In this document: positions 1 through 8,830 of the stretch, piece after piece
Layout: each line of letters starts with the position of its first letter
How positions within the stretch are numbered: the stretch's first letter is position 1
Origin: Marihabitans asiaticum
GTDB lineage: Bacteria > Actinomycetota > Actinomycetes > Actinomycetales > Dermatophilaceae
Reading direction: 5' to 3'
DNA length: 64,000 bases
Assembly: GCF_007828725.1 (NCBI RefSeq)
Contig: NZ_VIUW01000001.1
Location: 434,001 to 498,000 of the forward strand
Notes under the pieces: model-generated
The model's input: only the letters and a program-made list of their open reading frames with translations
Databases searched by the model: none
What the model was told of the DNA's origin: nothing
Translations under genes and position numbers: made by a program

Positions 1-7
1 TCCTCGG

Positions 8-847
8 TCACGGGTAGAAGGTCTTGCCGGAGAGGTCACGCAGCGCGTGCAGCACCGGCTCGTAGGTGTCGGCCAGGGCGGCGGAGACCTCCGCGAGCTT
101 GGTCTCGTCGACCTCGCCGCTCCACTCGTCCATGAAGGTCTTCTTGAACTCCAGGGCGAGGACGATGCCGGTGTCGGGGTAGCGCTCGTGCACCCACTGG
201 GCCAGGCCACGCCCGACGAACTTGACGTTCTCCCGCACGTCCATCCGCGGTCCGGACTCTCGCGGGGCCGGCCACGAGCCGCCCAGCGCCGTGATGAAGG
301 TGTCGACGACCTGGCCCCAGCGCTCGCGGTCCATCGACCCGGTGCCGACGTTGACCTCCGGGTTGTGCTCGGGGTCGGCCGGCTCGGCGAGCTCGCCGTC
401 GCGGCGGTGGTTGTAGGAGTGCACGTCGTAGACGACGAAGGGCCCGCGGGCGCTCACCTCGTCGAGCCGCTCGGCCAGCTCGGCGTAGAAGGAGTCGTAG
501 ACCTCGAGACTGCGCTGCGCGATGTCGTCGTCGAGCGGGGTCTCGCGCCAGACCTCGAGCCCCCAGCAATCGTCTGGCTCGCGATAGACCGCCTCCTCGC
601 GGACCCGGTTGAGGTCGACCTCGAAGCGCGACCGGTGGGCGATGACCCGCGCGGGCAGGTGCGCGCCGATCCGGTCGGTGTGGGGGTCCTCCTCCCGCAG
701 CCGGACGGTCTCGTCGAGGATCATCGCCTCGGCCACCTCCTCGCGCAGGTCGTGCCCGGCGTGGATCGCGGTCGTGATGATCTGACCGCTCCAGTCACCG
801 ACGAAGCTCGCGACGGCAGGGCTGTGCTCGGCAGGTGTCTGCGACAT
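8..847 (-). CDS. N-formylglutamate amidohydrolase family protein
   Basis: Zn-hydrolase of the N-formylglutamate amidohydrolase family (279 aa), which removes formyl or similar groups from glutamate-type amides. Visible family features are the early IHAGHD segment, DPHTDRI, a DLNR motif, YDVHSYNHRR and a late ALEFKKTFMDE segment, all typical of the FGase fold. A GTG two codons upstream (853) is possible. ATG 847 is preferred because TAGACA lies 6 nt upstream, the same arrangement as at the SDR gene start (8403). It is the last gene of the ATP-grasp/transglutaminase gene line, 60 bp after the esterase gene. Formylglutamate from histidine breakdown need not be its substrate: no hut genes are nearby, and the context suggests an amide made by the neighbouring ligase. 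Confidence 0.82.
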   Translation of the reverse strand: MSQTPAEHSPAVASFVGDWSGQIITTAIHAGHDLREEVAEAMILDETVRLREEDPHTDRIGAHLPARVIAHRSRFEVDLNRVREEAVYREPDDCWGLEVWRETPLDDDIAQRSLEVYDSFYAELAERLDEVSARGPFVVYDVHSYNHRRDGELAEPADPEHNPEVNVGTGSMDRERWGQVVDTFITALGGSWPAPRESGPRMDVRENVKFVGRGLAQWVHERYPDTGIVLALEFKKTFMDEWSGEVDETKLAEVSAALADTYEPVLHALRDLSGKTFYP

Positions 848-913
848 GCCCACTGTCTACCCGAACATCCCCGCCCTTCGGTGGGCGCGAGGAGGGCGGA
901 TTCGCCGGCGCCC

Positions 914-1936
914 TCAGGCTGGGCCCGCCAGCCCGAGCACCGCCCGCCCGAAGTCAGCGCGCAGCCGCAGGCACTCGCGCGCCTCGGGGGAGGAGGCGTC
1001 GTTCTCGAAGGCATGCCACATGCCCTCCCAGATCCGCAGCTCGACCTCGCCGCCGGCCGCGCGCAGGGCGGCGGCGATCTGCACGGCGTCGGAGAGGAAG
1101 AGGTCGCGGGTGCCGGAGGTGAGCAGGGTCGGCGGCGCGGGCGCGTCCCACCGCGCGTGCACGGGGGAGACGAAGGGGTCGGTGGCGGGCGTGTCCGCCC
1201 GATAGGCCTTGGCGAAGCGCTCCTGCTGACCGCCCCACCGCACGACGGGGTCGCGGCCTTCGTTGGCGCTGTAGGAGTCGCCCCGGCCGGCGAGGTCGCC
1301 GAAGGGGGTGGCGGCGATCAGTCCCAGCGGCTCGGGACCGTCGTCGCCCGCCTCGGAGCGCAAGCGCTGGAGCACCCCGAGCGCGAGGTTGGCCCCCGCG
1401 GACTGCCCGCCGAGGACGACCCGCGGCCCCCACGCCCGGACGTGGGCTCGGTAGGCGGCGAGGCACCCGTCGAGCCCGGCGGGGTAGGGGTGCTCCGGCG
1501 CGAGCGGGTACTCCACGGACACCACGGGGACCCCGAGGTCGGCGGCGAGGCGCACCGCGGCGCCGTCGAGCGCGGACCCCCAGCAGAAGCCGCCGCCGTG
1601 GATCCAGAAGACCCACGGCTGGGCCGAGGCGAGATCGGGCGAAGGGGTGTCAGCTCCCCCGTCGTCGGTCCACCGAGGTGTTGACGGGGTGAGGACGAGG
1701 CTGGTGACGGCGACCCCGTCGACGTCGACGCTGATCTGGGAGGCGGTGATGTCGACGCCGGTGGTGCGGGCGAGGCGGTGCACGGCGTCCCGGCGTGACC
1801 GCAGCCCGCTCGCGCGCAGCCGGGCGGTGATCCTGGGGGTCAGCGGCCAGCGGTGCGTGGCGTTCTCGGCCTGGTGCGCGACCTGCGCGGCCTCGGGAGA
1901 GATGGTCAGCGGGAGCGGCAGGTCGCGGCGCAGCAT
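914..1936 (-). CDS. alpha/beta hydrolase (HSL-type esterase)
   Basis: Esterase/lipase-type alpha/beta hydrolase of 340 aa, hormone-sensitive-lipase family. The oxyanion motif HGGGF is at about 113-117, the nucleophile in GGQSAG is Ser179, Asp278 follows in TRDLF, and His308 is in MWHAF, so the triad is complete. The first 100 residues form a cap-like N-terminus. The frame stays open far upstream, but the family match begins near MLRRDLP, so ATG 1936 was chosen. It lies 65 bp downstream of the acyltransferase gene on the same strand. No signal peptide is seen, so it is probably cytoplasmic. Substrate unknown; an acyl ester made or remodelled by the neighbouring lipid enzymes is plausible. Confidence 0.85.
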   Translation of the reverse strand: MLRRDLPLPLTISPEAAQVAHQAENATHRWPLTPRITARLRASGLRSRRDAVHRLARTTGVDITASQISVDVDGVAVTSLVLTPSTPRWTDDGGADTPSPDLASAQPWVFWIHGGGFCWGSALDGAAVRLAADLGVPVVSVEYPLAPEHPYPAGLDGCLAAYRAHVRAWGPRVVLGGQSAGANLALGVLQRLRSEAGDDGPEPLGLIAATPFGDLAGRGDSYSANEGRDPVVRWGGQQERFAKAYRADTPATDPFVSPVHARWDAPAPPTLLTSGTRDLFLSDAVQIAAALRAAGGEVELRIWEGMWHAFENDASSPEARECLRLRADFGRAVLGLAGPA

Positions 1937-2001
1937 GTCTTCGATCCTCGCATCTGCGGGCAGCGCCTTCGCCGCACCTCGGGGAGCGTGGGGTTCGAGG
2001 A

Positions 2002-3003
2002 TCAGCGGTGGTGGCTGGCGATCCAGTCGTTGATCTGGGTCCACCGCTCGTCGAGCCAGGTCTCGATGGCGTCGGGGTCGCGGGGGACCTCCTCGGGCGG
2101 GTAGTGCCAGCTGCGCACCCGTAGGCCCTGCTCGCGGTCGAAGGGGATGGCCCGCCAGATCGCGAGCGGGCTGTCGAGCAGCTCCAGCCCGGTGTGGGCG
2201 ATCACCGTCACCCCGGCATCCGGGCGCGCGGTGAGTAGCGTCTGCACGCCACGCGGGCGGTGCGGCAGCAGCCACGGCCACCGGCCGGCCCGCTCGGCCC
2301 GCTCGGTCTCCCCGGCCTCGGTCAGCCGGGCCACCTCGGCCCGCTGCCGGTGCACGGTCCAGTTGCGTCCCTCGGGGAAGATCAGCAGCGCGTCCCGAGG
2401 GGCGAGCCGACGGGCGAGCTGGGTCACCCCCTTCGTCCGGTCGTCCCCGGCACCGGAGCGGGACGGCACGAAGTACGCGCGCAGGCGACGCAGCACCATC
2501 GCGATGCCGGGGTCCCACAGCAGGCCGGCGGCGAGCACGATCCGCGGCACCCTGCCGCCGTGGCTGGTGAGCAGCCACGCCAGGGCGAGCGAGTCCGCCG
2601 GTCCGCCGTGCCGGGAGAGGACGATGACGGGGGCGTCCTCGTCGCCGAGGTCGAGCGTCCTGTCGACGTCGACGCGGAAGCCCACCCAGTGCCGGGCGGT
2701 GCGGAAGAAGTTGTCCAGGGCGTCGCGGATGATCGCCTCGTGGTCGGCGACCCAGGTCGGGCTCCACCCGCGCGGAGAGCGTGCGCTGAGCCACAGGCAC
2801 TGACCGACCGCGCCGACGTCCTCCCAGATGAAGTAGATCGCGAGGAAGGTGACCCGCACGAGCCGGAGCCGCCGGTCGACCGGCCAGAGCAGCAGCCCGA
2901 GAGCGATGACCGGCAGCGCGAGGGCGGTCAGGACGACGGCGACACCGGGCCAGAGGACCCGCAGCACGACCTGCAGCCAGTAGGGCGGAGGGGCGACCTT
3001 CAT
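2002..3003 (-). CDS. 1-acylglycerol-3-phosphate acyltransferase-like (LPLAT) membrane protein
   Basis: Lysophospholipid acyltransferase family, 333 aa. Two hydrophobic segments (about 10-45 and 48-75) precede the catalytic core. The HX4D motif is H132-D137 (SRHGGPADS) and the FPEG acceptor-binding motif is at 209-212. It would transfer an acyl group to a lysolipid or related hydroxyl at the inner membrane face. Its ATG overlaps the patatin stop as ATGA, so translation is coupled. A patatin (deacylation) beside an LPLAT (reacylation) suggests a phospholipid-remodelling pair. The acceptor cannot be named from sequence. Confidence 0.84.
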   Translation of the reverse strand: MKVAPPPYWLQVVLRVLWPGVAVVLTALALPVIALGLLLWPVDRRLRLVRVTFLAIYFIWEDVGAVGQCLWLSARSPRGWSPTWVADHEAIIRDALDNFFRTARHWVGFRVDVDRTLDLGDEDAPVIVLSRHGGPADSLALAWLLTSHGGRVPRIVLAAGLLWDPGIAMVLRRLRAYFVPSRSGAGDDRTKGVTQLARRLAPRDALLIFPEGRNWTVHRQRAEVARLTEAGETERAERAGRWPWLLPHRPRGVQTLLTARPDAGVTVIAHTGLELLDSPLAIWRAIPFDREQGLRVRSWHYPPEEVPRDPDAIETWLDERWTQINDWIASHHR

Positions 3004-3818
3004 GGCTGCAGCGCGAGGAGGTCGGCGGTCGCTTCGTAGGCCGTGCGGACCCGGTCGGCCACGGTGCTGCCCCGGCCGATGGAGAAGGTCGACAGCGCCG
3101 GGCTGCGCTCGGCCCCGCTGGGCAGGACGTGCAGCTCGACGTCGTCGGGGACGGTCGCGATCTCCTCGACGAAGCGGTGCCGCCGCGCGATCTCGAAGGT
3201 GACCAGCCCAAGGTCCCACGGGTTGCTCGGGACGCTCAGCGGCTGCTCGATCCGCCCGACGTGCAGCACGTAGATCCGGGTCGCGCCGAGGGTGAGCGCT
3301 CGCCCGACGGGGATCGAGTGCACCAGCCCGCCGTCGAGATAGTGCCGCCCGTCGATCGCGACCGGGGCGAAAAGCCCGGGCACGGCGCAGGACGCGGCGA
3401 CCGCGGGCGCGATCGGACCGGAGGAGAACCAGCGCGAGGCAGCGGTCTCGATCTCGGCGGCGACGCACTGGAAGGGCACCGACAGCTCCTCGAAGTCGGT
3501 GACCGACAGGTGCTTCTCGACCAGCCCCGGGATCGTCGAGGGTGACATCACGTGCGTCCCCGACCGGGCGAAGCGCGCCGCCTGGCGCACCGGAGACTCC
3601 TTGAGCGCGCCGGAGCGGACCACCTCGACCCACAGCTCCTCGAGCGCAGCCACGGCGTCGCTGCTCGGGTCGGCGGCGACGAAAGCGCCGTTGACCGACC
3701 CGATGCTCGTGCCGAGGACGAGGTCGGGGGTGATGCCGTGCTCGAGCAGGGCGCGCAGCATGCCGACCTCGGTAGCCCCGAGAATCCCACCGCCGCCGAG
3801 GACGAAGGCGGTGGTCAC
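3000..3818 (-). CDS. patatin-like phospholipase
   Basis: Patatin-family serine lipase of 272 aa using a Ser-Asp dyad. The glycine-rich oxyanion loop LGGGGILGA is at 7-15, the nucleophile motif GTSIGS has Ser38, and the catalytic DGG is at 162-164, all in canonical order. It probably releases fatty acids from membrane lipids. The GTG start overlaps the transglutaminase stop (GTGA), and its own stop overlaps the acyltransferase start (ATGA). The GTG was chosen for this geometry and because LGGGG lies the usual few residues from the N-terminus. No signal peptide; cytoplasmic or membrane-associated. Confidence 0.88.
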   Translation of the reverse strand: MTTAFVLGGGGILGATEVGMLRALLEHGITPDLVLGTSIGSVNGAFVAADPSSDAVAALEELWVEVVRSGALKESPVRQAARFARSGTHVMSPSTIPGLVEKHLSVTDFEELSVPFQCVAAEIETAASRWFSSGPIAPAVAASCAVPGLFAPVAIDGRHYLDGGLVHSIPVGRALTLGATRIYVLHVGRIEQPLSVPSNPWDLGLVTFEIARRHRFVEEIATVPDDVELHVLPSGAERSPALSTFSIGRGSTVADRVRTAYEATADLLALQP

Positions 3819-4897
3819 GACGGGGCGGGGGGATCGGGGGCCGGGGTGGGCGGCATCGCCGGGGGCGCGGGGTCTGCAGGCGAAGGGGTGACCCGCGGGT
3901 CCGGGCGGTCCTGGCGGATGACGTCGACCTCCACCTTGAGCTTGCTGCCCTTGCCCTCGGTGTAGATGACTCCCTTCAGCGGTGAGACGTCGCGGAAGTC
4001 CCGGCCCCAGCCGGTGACGACGTACCGGCTGTCGGCGAAGTGGTTGTTCGTCGGGTCGAGGTCGACCCACTGACCGTCGGGAGCCATCGCGGACACCCAG
4101 GCGTGGCTGGCGTCGGAGCCGGCGAGCTTGAGCTTGCCCGGCGGTGGGGTGGTCTCGATGTACCCCGAGACGTACCGACCCGGGATGCCCACTGCTCGCA
4201 GGCAGCCGACGGCCAGATGGGCGAAGTCCTGGCACACCCCTTCGCGCTGCTCCAGGAGCTCGGGCAAGGTCGTCTTGACGCTCGTCGTTCCCTTCGCGTA
4301 GGCGAAGTCGCGGTAGATCCGCGAGTACAGCGCGACGAGGGCCGAGCCGAAGGGCCGGTCCGGGGGGAGGATCGTCGCGGCGTACTCCTCGACCTCTCCG
4401 GTGACGTCGACCAGGGTCGACGGGAGGCGGTACTGGGTGGCCTCGACGAGGTCGATGGTCGGCCCCTGCTCAGCGTCATCGCCCGGGCCGGCCCCCTTCG
4501 CATCCGGTGCGCCGCCGGCGCGGATCAGCGCGGCCGCCTCGGCGACCGTCCACTGGTCGAGGTGGTCCATGTCCGGCGCCGGCCACTCGATCTCCAGGTG
4601 CGATCGCTTGGTGACGGTGAGCGTGGTGTGGTTGGTACTCACCTCGTAGTAGTAGCTCCGGTTGCCGAAGTGGTCGACGTGCTCGGAGAGGACCGCCGGC
4701 TCGGGGTCGATCTGCACCTCGTGATCGACGATGTGCTGCTGGGGGGTCTCTCGCGGCGCGAGCATCGCCCGGCCGAAGGAGGTCGTGACGTCCTCCTCGT
4801 AGAGGTACTCGGTCCTGTGGACCACCTCGTACGGTCGGCGGGTGTGGTTCTCCGGGTCGACCGTCGGGGTGAGGTCCTCGGTCTCCTCGTCGCTCAC
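3815..4897 (-). CDS. transglutaminase-like cysteine protease family protein
   Basis: Bacterial transglutaminase-like protein (360 aa). An N-terminal beta domain (about 20-110, bacterial transglutaminase N-type) is followed by the papain-like core with Cys222 in REGVCQDFAH, His265 in DASHAWVSA and Asp281 in VDLDPTN, so the triad is intact. The last 30 residues are Pro/Asp-rich. It may act as an amidase, peptidase or acyl transferase on glutamyl or peptide amides. GTG 4897 overlaps the stop of the ATP-grasp/alpha-E gene. Comparative genomics by the Aravind group links transglutaminases of this type to circularly permuted ATP-grasp and alpha-E proteins in a proposed peptide-synthesis system; the product is not known. 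Confidence 0.9.
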   Translation of the reverse strand: MSDEETEDLTPTVDPENHTRRPYEVVHRTEYLYEEDVTTSFGRAMLAPRETPQQHIVDHEVQIDPEPAVLSEHVDHFGNRSYYYEVSTNHTTLTVTKRSHLEIEWPAPDMDHLDQWTVAEAAALIRAGGAPDAKGAGPGDDAEQGPTIDLVEATQYRLPSTLVDVTGEVEEYAATILPPDRPFGSALVALYSRIYRDFAYAKGTTSVKTTLPELLEQREGVCQDFAHLAVGCLRAVGIPGRYVSGYIETTPPPGKLKLAGSDASHAWVSAMAPDGQWVDLDPTNNHFADSRYVVTGWGRDFRDVSPLKGVIYTEGKGSKLKVEVDVIRQDRPDPRVTPSPADPAPPAMPPTPAPDPPAPS

Positions 4898-7470
4898 CAG
4901 GGGGCTCCGTCCGTCCACTGCGTGGTCTCCACGCTGCGCTGGGTGCCCTTGCGCACGAAGTAGCGCTCCTCGATGTCGAGGTGGGCCTGGCTGAGTCGAG
5001 TGGTCAGCTGGTCGAGGGTGTTGTAGAGCCCGGCCCGGTCCTCGGCCATGAGCTCGCGCATCTCGAGCCCGGCCACGTCCTCGGCGATGGCGTGCGCCTC
5101 GGAGGCGACGTCGTCCTCGCCGATGACGTCTAGCGCCTCGGCCATCCGGGTGAGCTGGAAGACCACCGACCGCGGGTTGATCGCGTCGCCGAGGAGCAGG
5201 GAGACCGCGGACTCGACGGCCGACAGCGGGCCGAGCCCGGCGGCCAGACGACGCCGGTAGGTGATGACGGACTCCGCGGCCATGAGCGCGGCCTCGGTGA
5301 TCGCCCCCTCGACGAGGGGACTGCGCTCGACGGCGAGGGTGTGCCGCAGCAGGCGAACCGTCTGCTGTGCCCGCTCCATCCGTCGCCCTGCCTCGGTGAA
5401 GGCCCACGCGGGGTCGCGCACGGTGGACTCGACGGCGATCCCGGACAGCGCCAGGTAGGCCTCGATGACCTCCATGAGCAGCTCTTGCAGGTCGTCCTCG
5501 GGCTGGGCATGGGCGAGCACGTCCTCGAGTCGGCTCACGACGAGCCAGGTGTCGCCGGAGAGCTGCTCCCGCAGCGACTGTGCCGCGATGACCGCGCGGC
5601 GCGAGCTGTAGGCGACCGAGCCGACGGTGGAGGGGTCGAGGACGAGGTCGCGCAGGTGGGGCAACGGGGCCGCGACGCGGTCCTCACTCCCTTCGCCGAC
5701 GAAGCCGGGGCCGGTGGCGGTGATCGAGGTGACGGCGCGCAGCAGCGCCACCATCGCGGCGTGCCCGGTGCTGCCGGGCCGGCCGGCGTGGTCGTCGACG
5801 AGGTCGTCCGCGACCCGCAGGACGCGGGCGGCCGACTCGGCCCGCTCGGCGTAGCGACCGAGCCAGTACAGGTCGGAGGCGACGCGCGGCGCGGGGGCGA
5901 CGAGGCTCACCGCGTGGTCGACCGGAGGGCTGGGGACGAGCTCGGGCAGCGAGTCCGGCTCGCGGGTCACCGACGGCAGGTCACCCGCGAGCACCCAGAC
6001 GTCCTTGCTCGGGGCGCCCACGCCGCTGGAGACGTTGGCCGAGTCGCGCTCGACCGAGAGGCGGCCGAGGCCTCCGGGCATCACGAGGTAGTCCTCGTCG
6101 TCGGCGACCGCGAAGGTGCGCAGCACGAGGTTGCGCGGGTCCAGTCCGTCGTCGGTGACGACGGGGGCGGTCGACATCGTCAGCGGGTCCTGGGCGGTCC
6201 AGCGCCACGGCTCGTCGGCGATCTTGGCGGCGAGCCGCTCGCGGTTCTCCGGGCCGAGGTCCCAGCCCCGGATCGTGTTGTCGGCGGTCACCCGGTCGAT
6301 CGGGCGGATCACCAGCCCGGCCAGGTGGGTGAGGATGTGGCTCAGGTGGGTCGGCTCGCCGGCCCACCAGGTGTTCGGCGACTCCAGGAGCATGTCCTCG
6401 CCGAGCACACGGCGGCAGATCTGCGGCAGGTAGGGCACGAGGGCGGGGTTCTCCAGCAGTCCCGCGCTGAGCGGGTTGACGATCGACAGCTTGCCGGTGC
6501 GCGCCGCCTCGACCATGCCGGGCAGGCCGAGCCGGGACTCGGAGCGGAACTCCAGCTGGTCGCACCAGTCCGCGTCGACCCGCCGGATGATGACGTCGAC
6601 CGGGACCTGGCCGCTCGTGGTCCGCATCCAGATCCGGCCGTCGCTGGAGACGAGGTCGTCGGACTCCACGAGGGGGAAGCCGAGGAGCATGGCCTGGAAG
6701 GCCTGGTCGAAGGCGGTCTCGCTGAGGGTGCCGGGGGAGAGGATGACCACCCGCGGGAGGTCGTGGGGGTCTGGTGCGACCTGCCGGACGGCGCGCTGCA
6801 CGCCGTAGAAGAAGCCGCGCAGCCGGGAGAGGTCGCTGGCCCGGTGCAGGTCCGGCATGACGCGGGCGATGATCCGGCGGTTGGCCATCGCGTAGCCGGC
6901 GCCGCTGGGTGCCTGTGCCCGGTCCGCGTAGACCCGCCAGGTGCCTTCGCTGTCGCGGGCCAAGTCGGTCGCGGGCAGGACGAGCTGGTGCTTGCCCGGC
7001 AGGGTGATCCCCTCGGCCTGGGGGAGCCAGCCGGCGTGGCCGAAGATCGCCTGCCCCGGGATGGTGCCGTCGCGCACGAGGCGTTGCTCGTCGTTGAGGT
7101 CGGTCAGGACCGCGTCGAGCAGGTGGGCCCGCTGCTTGATACCGCGCTCGAGCCCGGTCCACTCGTCGTTGTCGATGACCAGCGGCAGCGGGTCGACCTG
7201 CCAGGGGCCGGCGGACTGCGGCGGCCGGTCGGTGCGAACCCGGTCACCGTCGTCGGCGGGGCGTCCGGCGCCGTAGGTGATGCCGTCGTCGGCGACGAAG
7301 CGGCGGGTCTCGCGCACCCGCTGCTGCAGCGCGTCCAGGCCGAGTCGCTCGATGGCGGCGGTCAGGGCGGTGGCGTGCTCACGGGTGCCGTCGAGGGTGA
7401 CGGTCTCGTCGATCCCCTCGGGCCGCTCGTGGACGAGGGCGCGGTAGGCCACCAACGGATCGGCGCTCAT
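4894..7470 (-). CDS. circularly permuted type 2 ATP-grasp / alpha-E domain fusion
   Basis: Fusion of 858 aa. Residues ~1-490 match the circularly permuted ATP-grasp family, with conserved stretches LGFPLVESDDLV, VDVIIRRVDADWCD, GLPGMVEAARTGK and SPNTWWAGEP. Residues ~530-850 are an alpha-E helical domain starting DLYWLGRYAERAESAARVL. ATP-grasp enzymes join a carboxylate to an amine through an acyl-phosphate, so this is probably the amide-forming step of the locus. In many genomes the two domains are separate genes. ATG 7470 has TAAGGT 8 nt upstream (7479-7484), suggesting a leaderless transcript. It is the first gene of a line continuing through the transglutaminase, patatin and acyltransferase with 4-nt overlaps. 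Confidence 0.9.
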   Translation of the reverse strand: MSADPLVAYRALVHERPEGIDETVTLDGTREHATALTAAIERLGLDALQQRVRETRRFVADDGITYGAGRPADDGDRVRTDRPPQSAGPWQVDPLPLVIDNDEWTGLERGIKQRAHLLDAVLTDLNDEQRLVRDGTIPGQAIFGHAGWLPQAEGITLPGKHQLVLPATDLARDSEGTWRVYADRAQAPSGAGYAMANRRIIARVMPDLHRASDLSRLRGFFYGVQRAVRQVAPDPHDLPRVVILSPGTLSETAFDQAFQAMLLGFPLVESDDLVSSDGRIWMRTTSGQVPVDVIIRRVDADWCDQLEFRSESRLGLPGMVEAARTGKLSIVNPLSAGLLENPALVPYLPQICRRVLGEDMLLESPNTWWAGEPTHLSHILTHLAGLVIRPIDRVTADNTIRGWDLGPENRERLAAKIADEPWRWTAQDPLTMSTAPVVTDDGLDPRNLVLRTFAVADDEDYLVMPGGLGRLSVERDSANVSSGVGAPSKDVWVLAGDLPSVTREPDSLPELVPSPPVDHAVSLVAPAPRVASDLYWLGRYAERAESAARVLRVADDLVDDHAGRPGSTGHAAMVALLRAVTSITATGPGFVGEGSEDRVAAPLPHLRDLVLDPSTVGSVAYSSRRAVIAAQSLREQLSGDTWLVVSRLEDVLAHAQPEDDLQELLMEVIEAYLALSGIAVESTVRDPAWAFTEAGRRMERAQQTVRLLRHTLAVERSPLVEGAITEAALMAAESVITYRRRLAAGLGPLSAVESAVSLLLGDAINPRSVVFQLTRMAEALDVIGEDDVASEAHAIAEDVAGLEMRELMAEDRAGLYNTLDQLTTRLSQAHLDIEERYFVRKGTQRSVETTQWTDGAPW

Positions 7471-7478
7471 GGGTCGTC

Positions 7479-7484
7479 ACCTTA
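7479..7484 (-). promoter_or_regulatory. -10 box of the ATP-grasp operon
   Basis: TAAGGT read on the minus strand ends 8 nt before the ATG at 7470. No Shine-Dalgarno lies between them, consistent with a leaderless message. No convincing -35 was found in the 55 bp left before the preceding gene. Confidence 0.4.
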
Positions 7485-7539
7485 CGAGAGGACACCTCGG
7501 CGTTGTCTGAGGATCTCGAGGGCGGCGGCGGTCGGCGGC

Positions 7540-8403
7540 TCAGAAGATCGGCTTGCCACCGGTCACGCCGAGCACGGTGCCCGAGACGTAGGACGCCTCG
7601 TCCGAGGCGAGATAGACGTAGGCGCTGGCCACCTCGACCGGGTGCCCGGCCCGGCCGAGCGGCGTGTCGCTGCCGAAGCCCTCGACCTTGTCCGCAGCCA
7701 TGGTCGAGGGGATGAGGGGGGTCCAGATCGGGCCCGGCGCGACCGCGTTGACCCGGGTGCCTTGCGGCCCGAGCTCGGCGGCGAGGTTGACGACGAGGTT
7801 GTTCAGCGCGGCCTTGGTCGAGGCGTAGTCGAGCAGGTGCGAGCTGGGCTCCATCGCCTGGATCGAGGTGGTGACGATGACGACACCGCCGGCGAGCTCC
7901 TCGCGCAGCGCCTGGCTCAGCCAGAACGGCCCGAAGACGTTGGTCTCGTACGTTCGCTGGATCTGCCCGCCGGGGAAGTCCTCGAGGTCGTCGTGGGTCA
8001 TCTGGTAGGCGGCGTTGCAGACGAGCACGTCGACCCCGCCGAGCTCGGCGACGGCCGTGCGGGCGAGGTCGTCGTTGGCCTCCTCGGTGCGCAGGTCGGC
8101 GGGCAGGAGGTGGCAGGCGCGCCCGGTCTGCTGGACCTGGCGCTGGGTCTCCTCGGCGTCGGCCTGCTCCTCGGGCAGGTAGGAGATCGCGACGTCGGCG
8201 CCCTCCTTGGCAAACGTGAGAGCCACCGCCCGTCCGATGCCGGAGTCGCCGCCGGTGATCAGAGCCCGCTTGCCGGTGAGCCGGTCCCGGCCGGTCCAGC
8301 TCTGCTCGCCGTGGTCGGGTTGCGGGTCGAGGTCGGCGGTGGTGCCGGGCCACTGCTGGGTCTGGCCGGGGATCGTCGACAGGTCTGCGCGCTGGGAGGT
8401 CAT
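7540..8403 (-). CDS. SDR family oxidoreductase (YghA/general-stress type)
   Basis: Classical/extended short-chain dehydrogenase of 287 aa with a ~40-residue N-terminal extension typical of the YghA/GSP39 group. Seen: the nucleotide motif TGGDSGIG near 50-57, NAA in the central strand, Ser in VTTSIQ and the YASTK active-site tetrad, then the usual PGPIWTP substrate loop. It should reduce an aldehyde or ketone with NAD(P)H. The family is often stress-induced. Upstream TAGACA lies 6 nt before the ATG. It is divergent from the small DUF7218 gene. Confidence 0.88.
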   Translation of the reverse strand: MTSQRADLSTIPGQTQQWPGTTADLDPQPDHGEQSWTGRDRLTGKRALITGGDSGIGRAVALTFAKEGADVAISYLPEEQADAEETQRQVQQTGRACHLLPADLRTEEANDDLARTAVAELGGVDVLVCNAAYQMTHDDLEDFPGGQIQRTYETNVFGPFWLSQALREELAGGVVIVTTSIQAMEPSSHLLDYASTKAALNNLVVNLAAELGPQGTRVNAVAPGPIWTPLIPSTMAADKVEGFGSDTPLGRAGHPVEVASAYVYLASDEASYVSGTVLGVTGGKPIF

Positions 8404-8523
8404 GCTCAGTGTCTACCGGGCGAAGGGGGTGAGGTGGCCGCTTAGGGGCCGCTGGCCTGGGCAGACGGGCTACCTTCGACGAAGGAGCCGCCTGCCGGCG
8501 GACCACGGATGGCAGGAGTCGAC

Positions 8524-8799
8524 ATGCCCCAGAAGAAGCGCGGGCCGGGCCCCTCGATCAAGGACCCGGAGATGTACGAGGCGCTGCGCGACGACGGCGA
8601 GAGCAAGGCCAAGGCGGCCGCGATCTCCAACGCGGCGGCGAACAGCTCACGCGAGGAGGTGGGCCGGCGCGGCGGCAAGGGCGAGGACTACGACGAGCGC
8701 ACCAAGGACGAGCTCATGCAGCGCGCCCAGGAGCTCGACATTGAGGGGCGCTCCTCGATGAGCAAGGATGAGCTGATCGAGGCGCTGCGCAACCACTGA
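8524..8799 (+). CDS. small DUF7218-like protein with SAP/Rho-N-like C-terminus
   Basis: Charged 91-residue protein. The N-terminus (MPQKKRGPGPSIKDP) is basic, the middle is alanine/lysine rich, and the C-terminus (DELMQRAQELDIEGRSSMSK) resembles the short helix-loop-helix of SAP or Rho N-terminal domains, which suggests nucleic-acid binding. ATG 8524 is preferred over 8509 because AGGAG at about 8514-8518 is correctly spaced for it. I believe actinobacterial relatives are annotated as DUF7218. Function unknown; divergence from a stress-type SDR hints at a general stress or DNA-associated role. Confidence 0.7.
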   Translation: MPQKKRGPGPSIKDPEMYEALRDDGESKAKAAAISNAAANSSREEVGRRGGKGEDYDERTKDELMQRAQELDIEGRSSMSKDELIEALRNH

Positions 8800-8830
8800 C
8801 CTGGTCGGGCCGGTCCGGGGCGCGGACTCC

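Noticed and set aside
47-1684. 545-codon open frame on the plus strand opposite the N-formylglutamate amidohydrolase and esterase genes
   Set aside because: Arg/Gly/Val-rich composition without any family motif; it is the antisense shadow of two well-supported genes in high-GC DNA.
914-3211. 765-codon frame running from the esterase through the acyltransferase gene
   Set aside because: Only the last 340 codons match a family; the upstream part is a shifted frame of the acyltransferase and patatin genes.
5341-8445. 1034-codon open frame antisense to the ATP-grasp/alpha-E and SDR genes
   Set aside because: Both minus-strand genes carry clear motifs throughout; antisense frames stay open because stops are rare at this GC.
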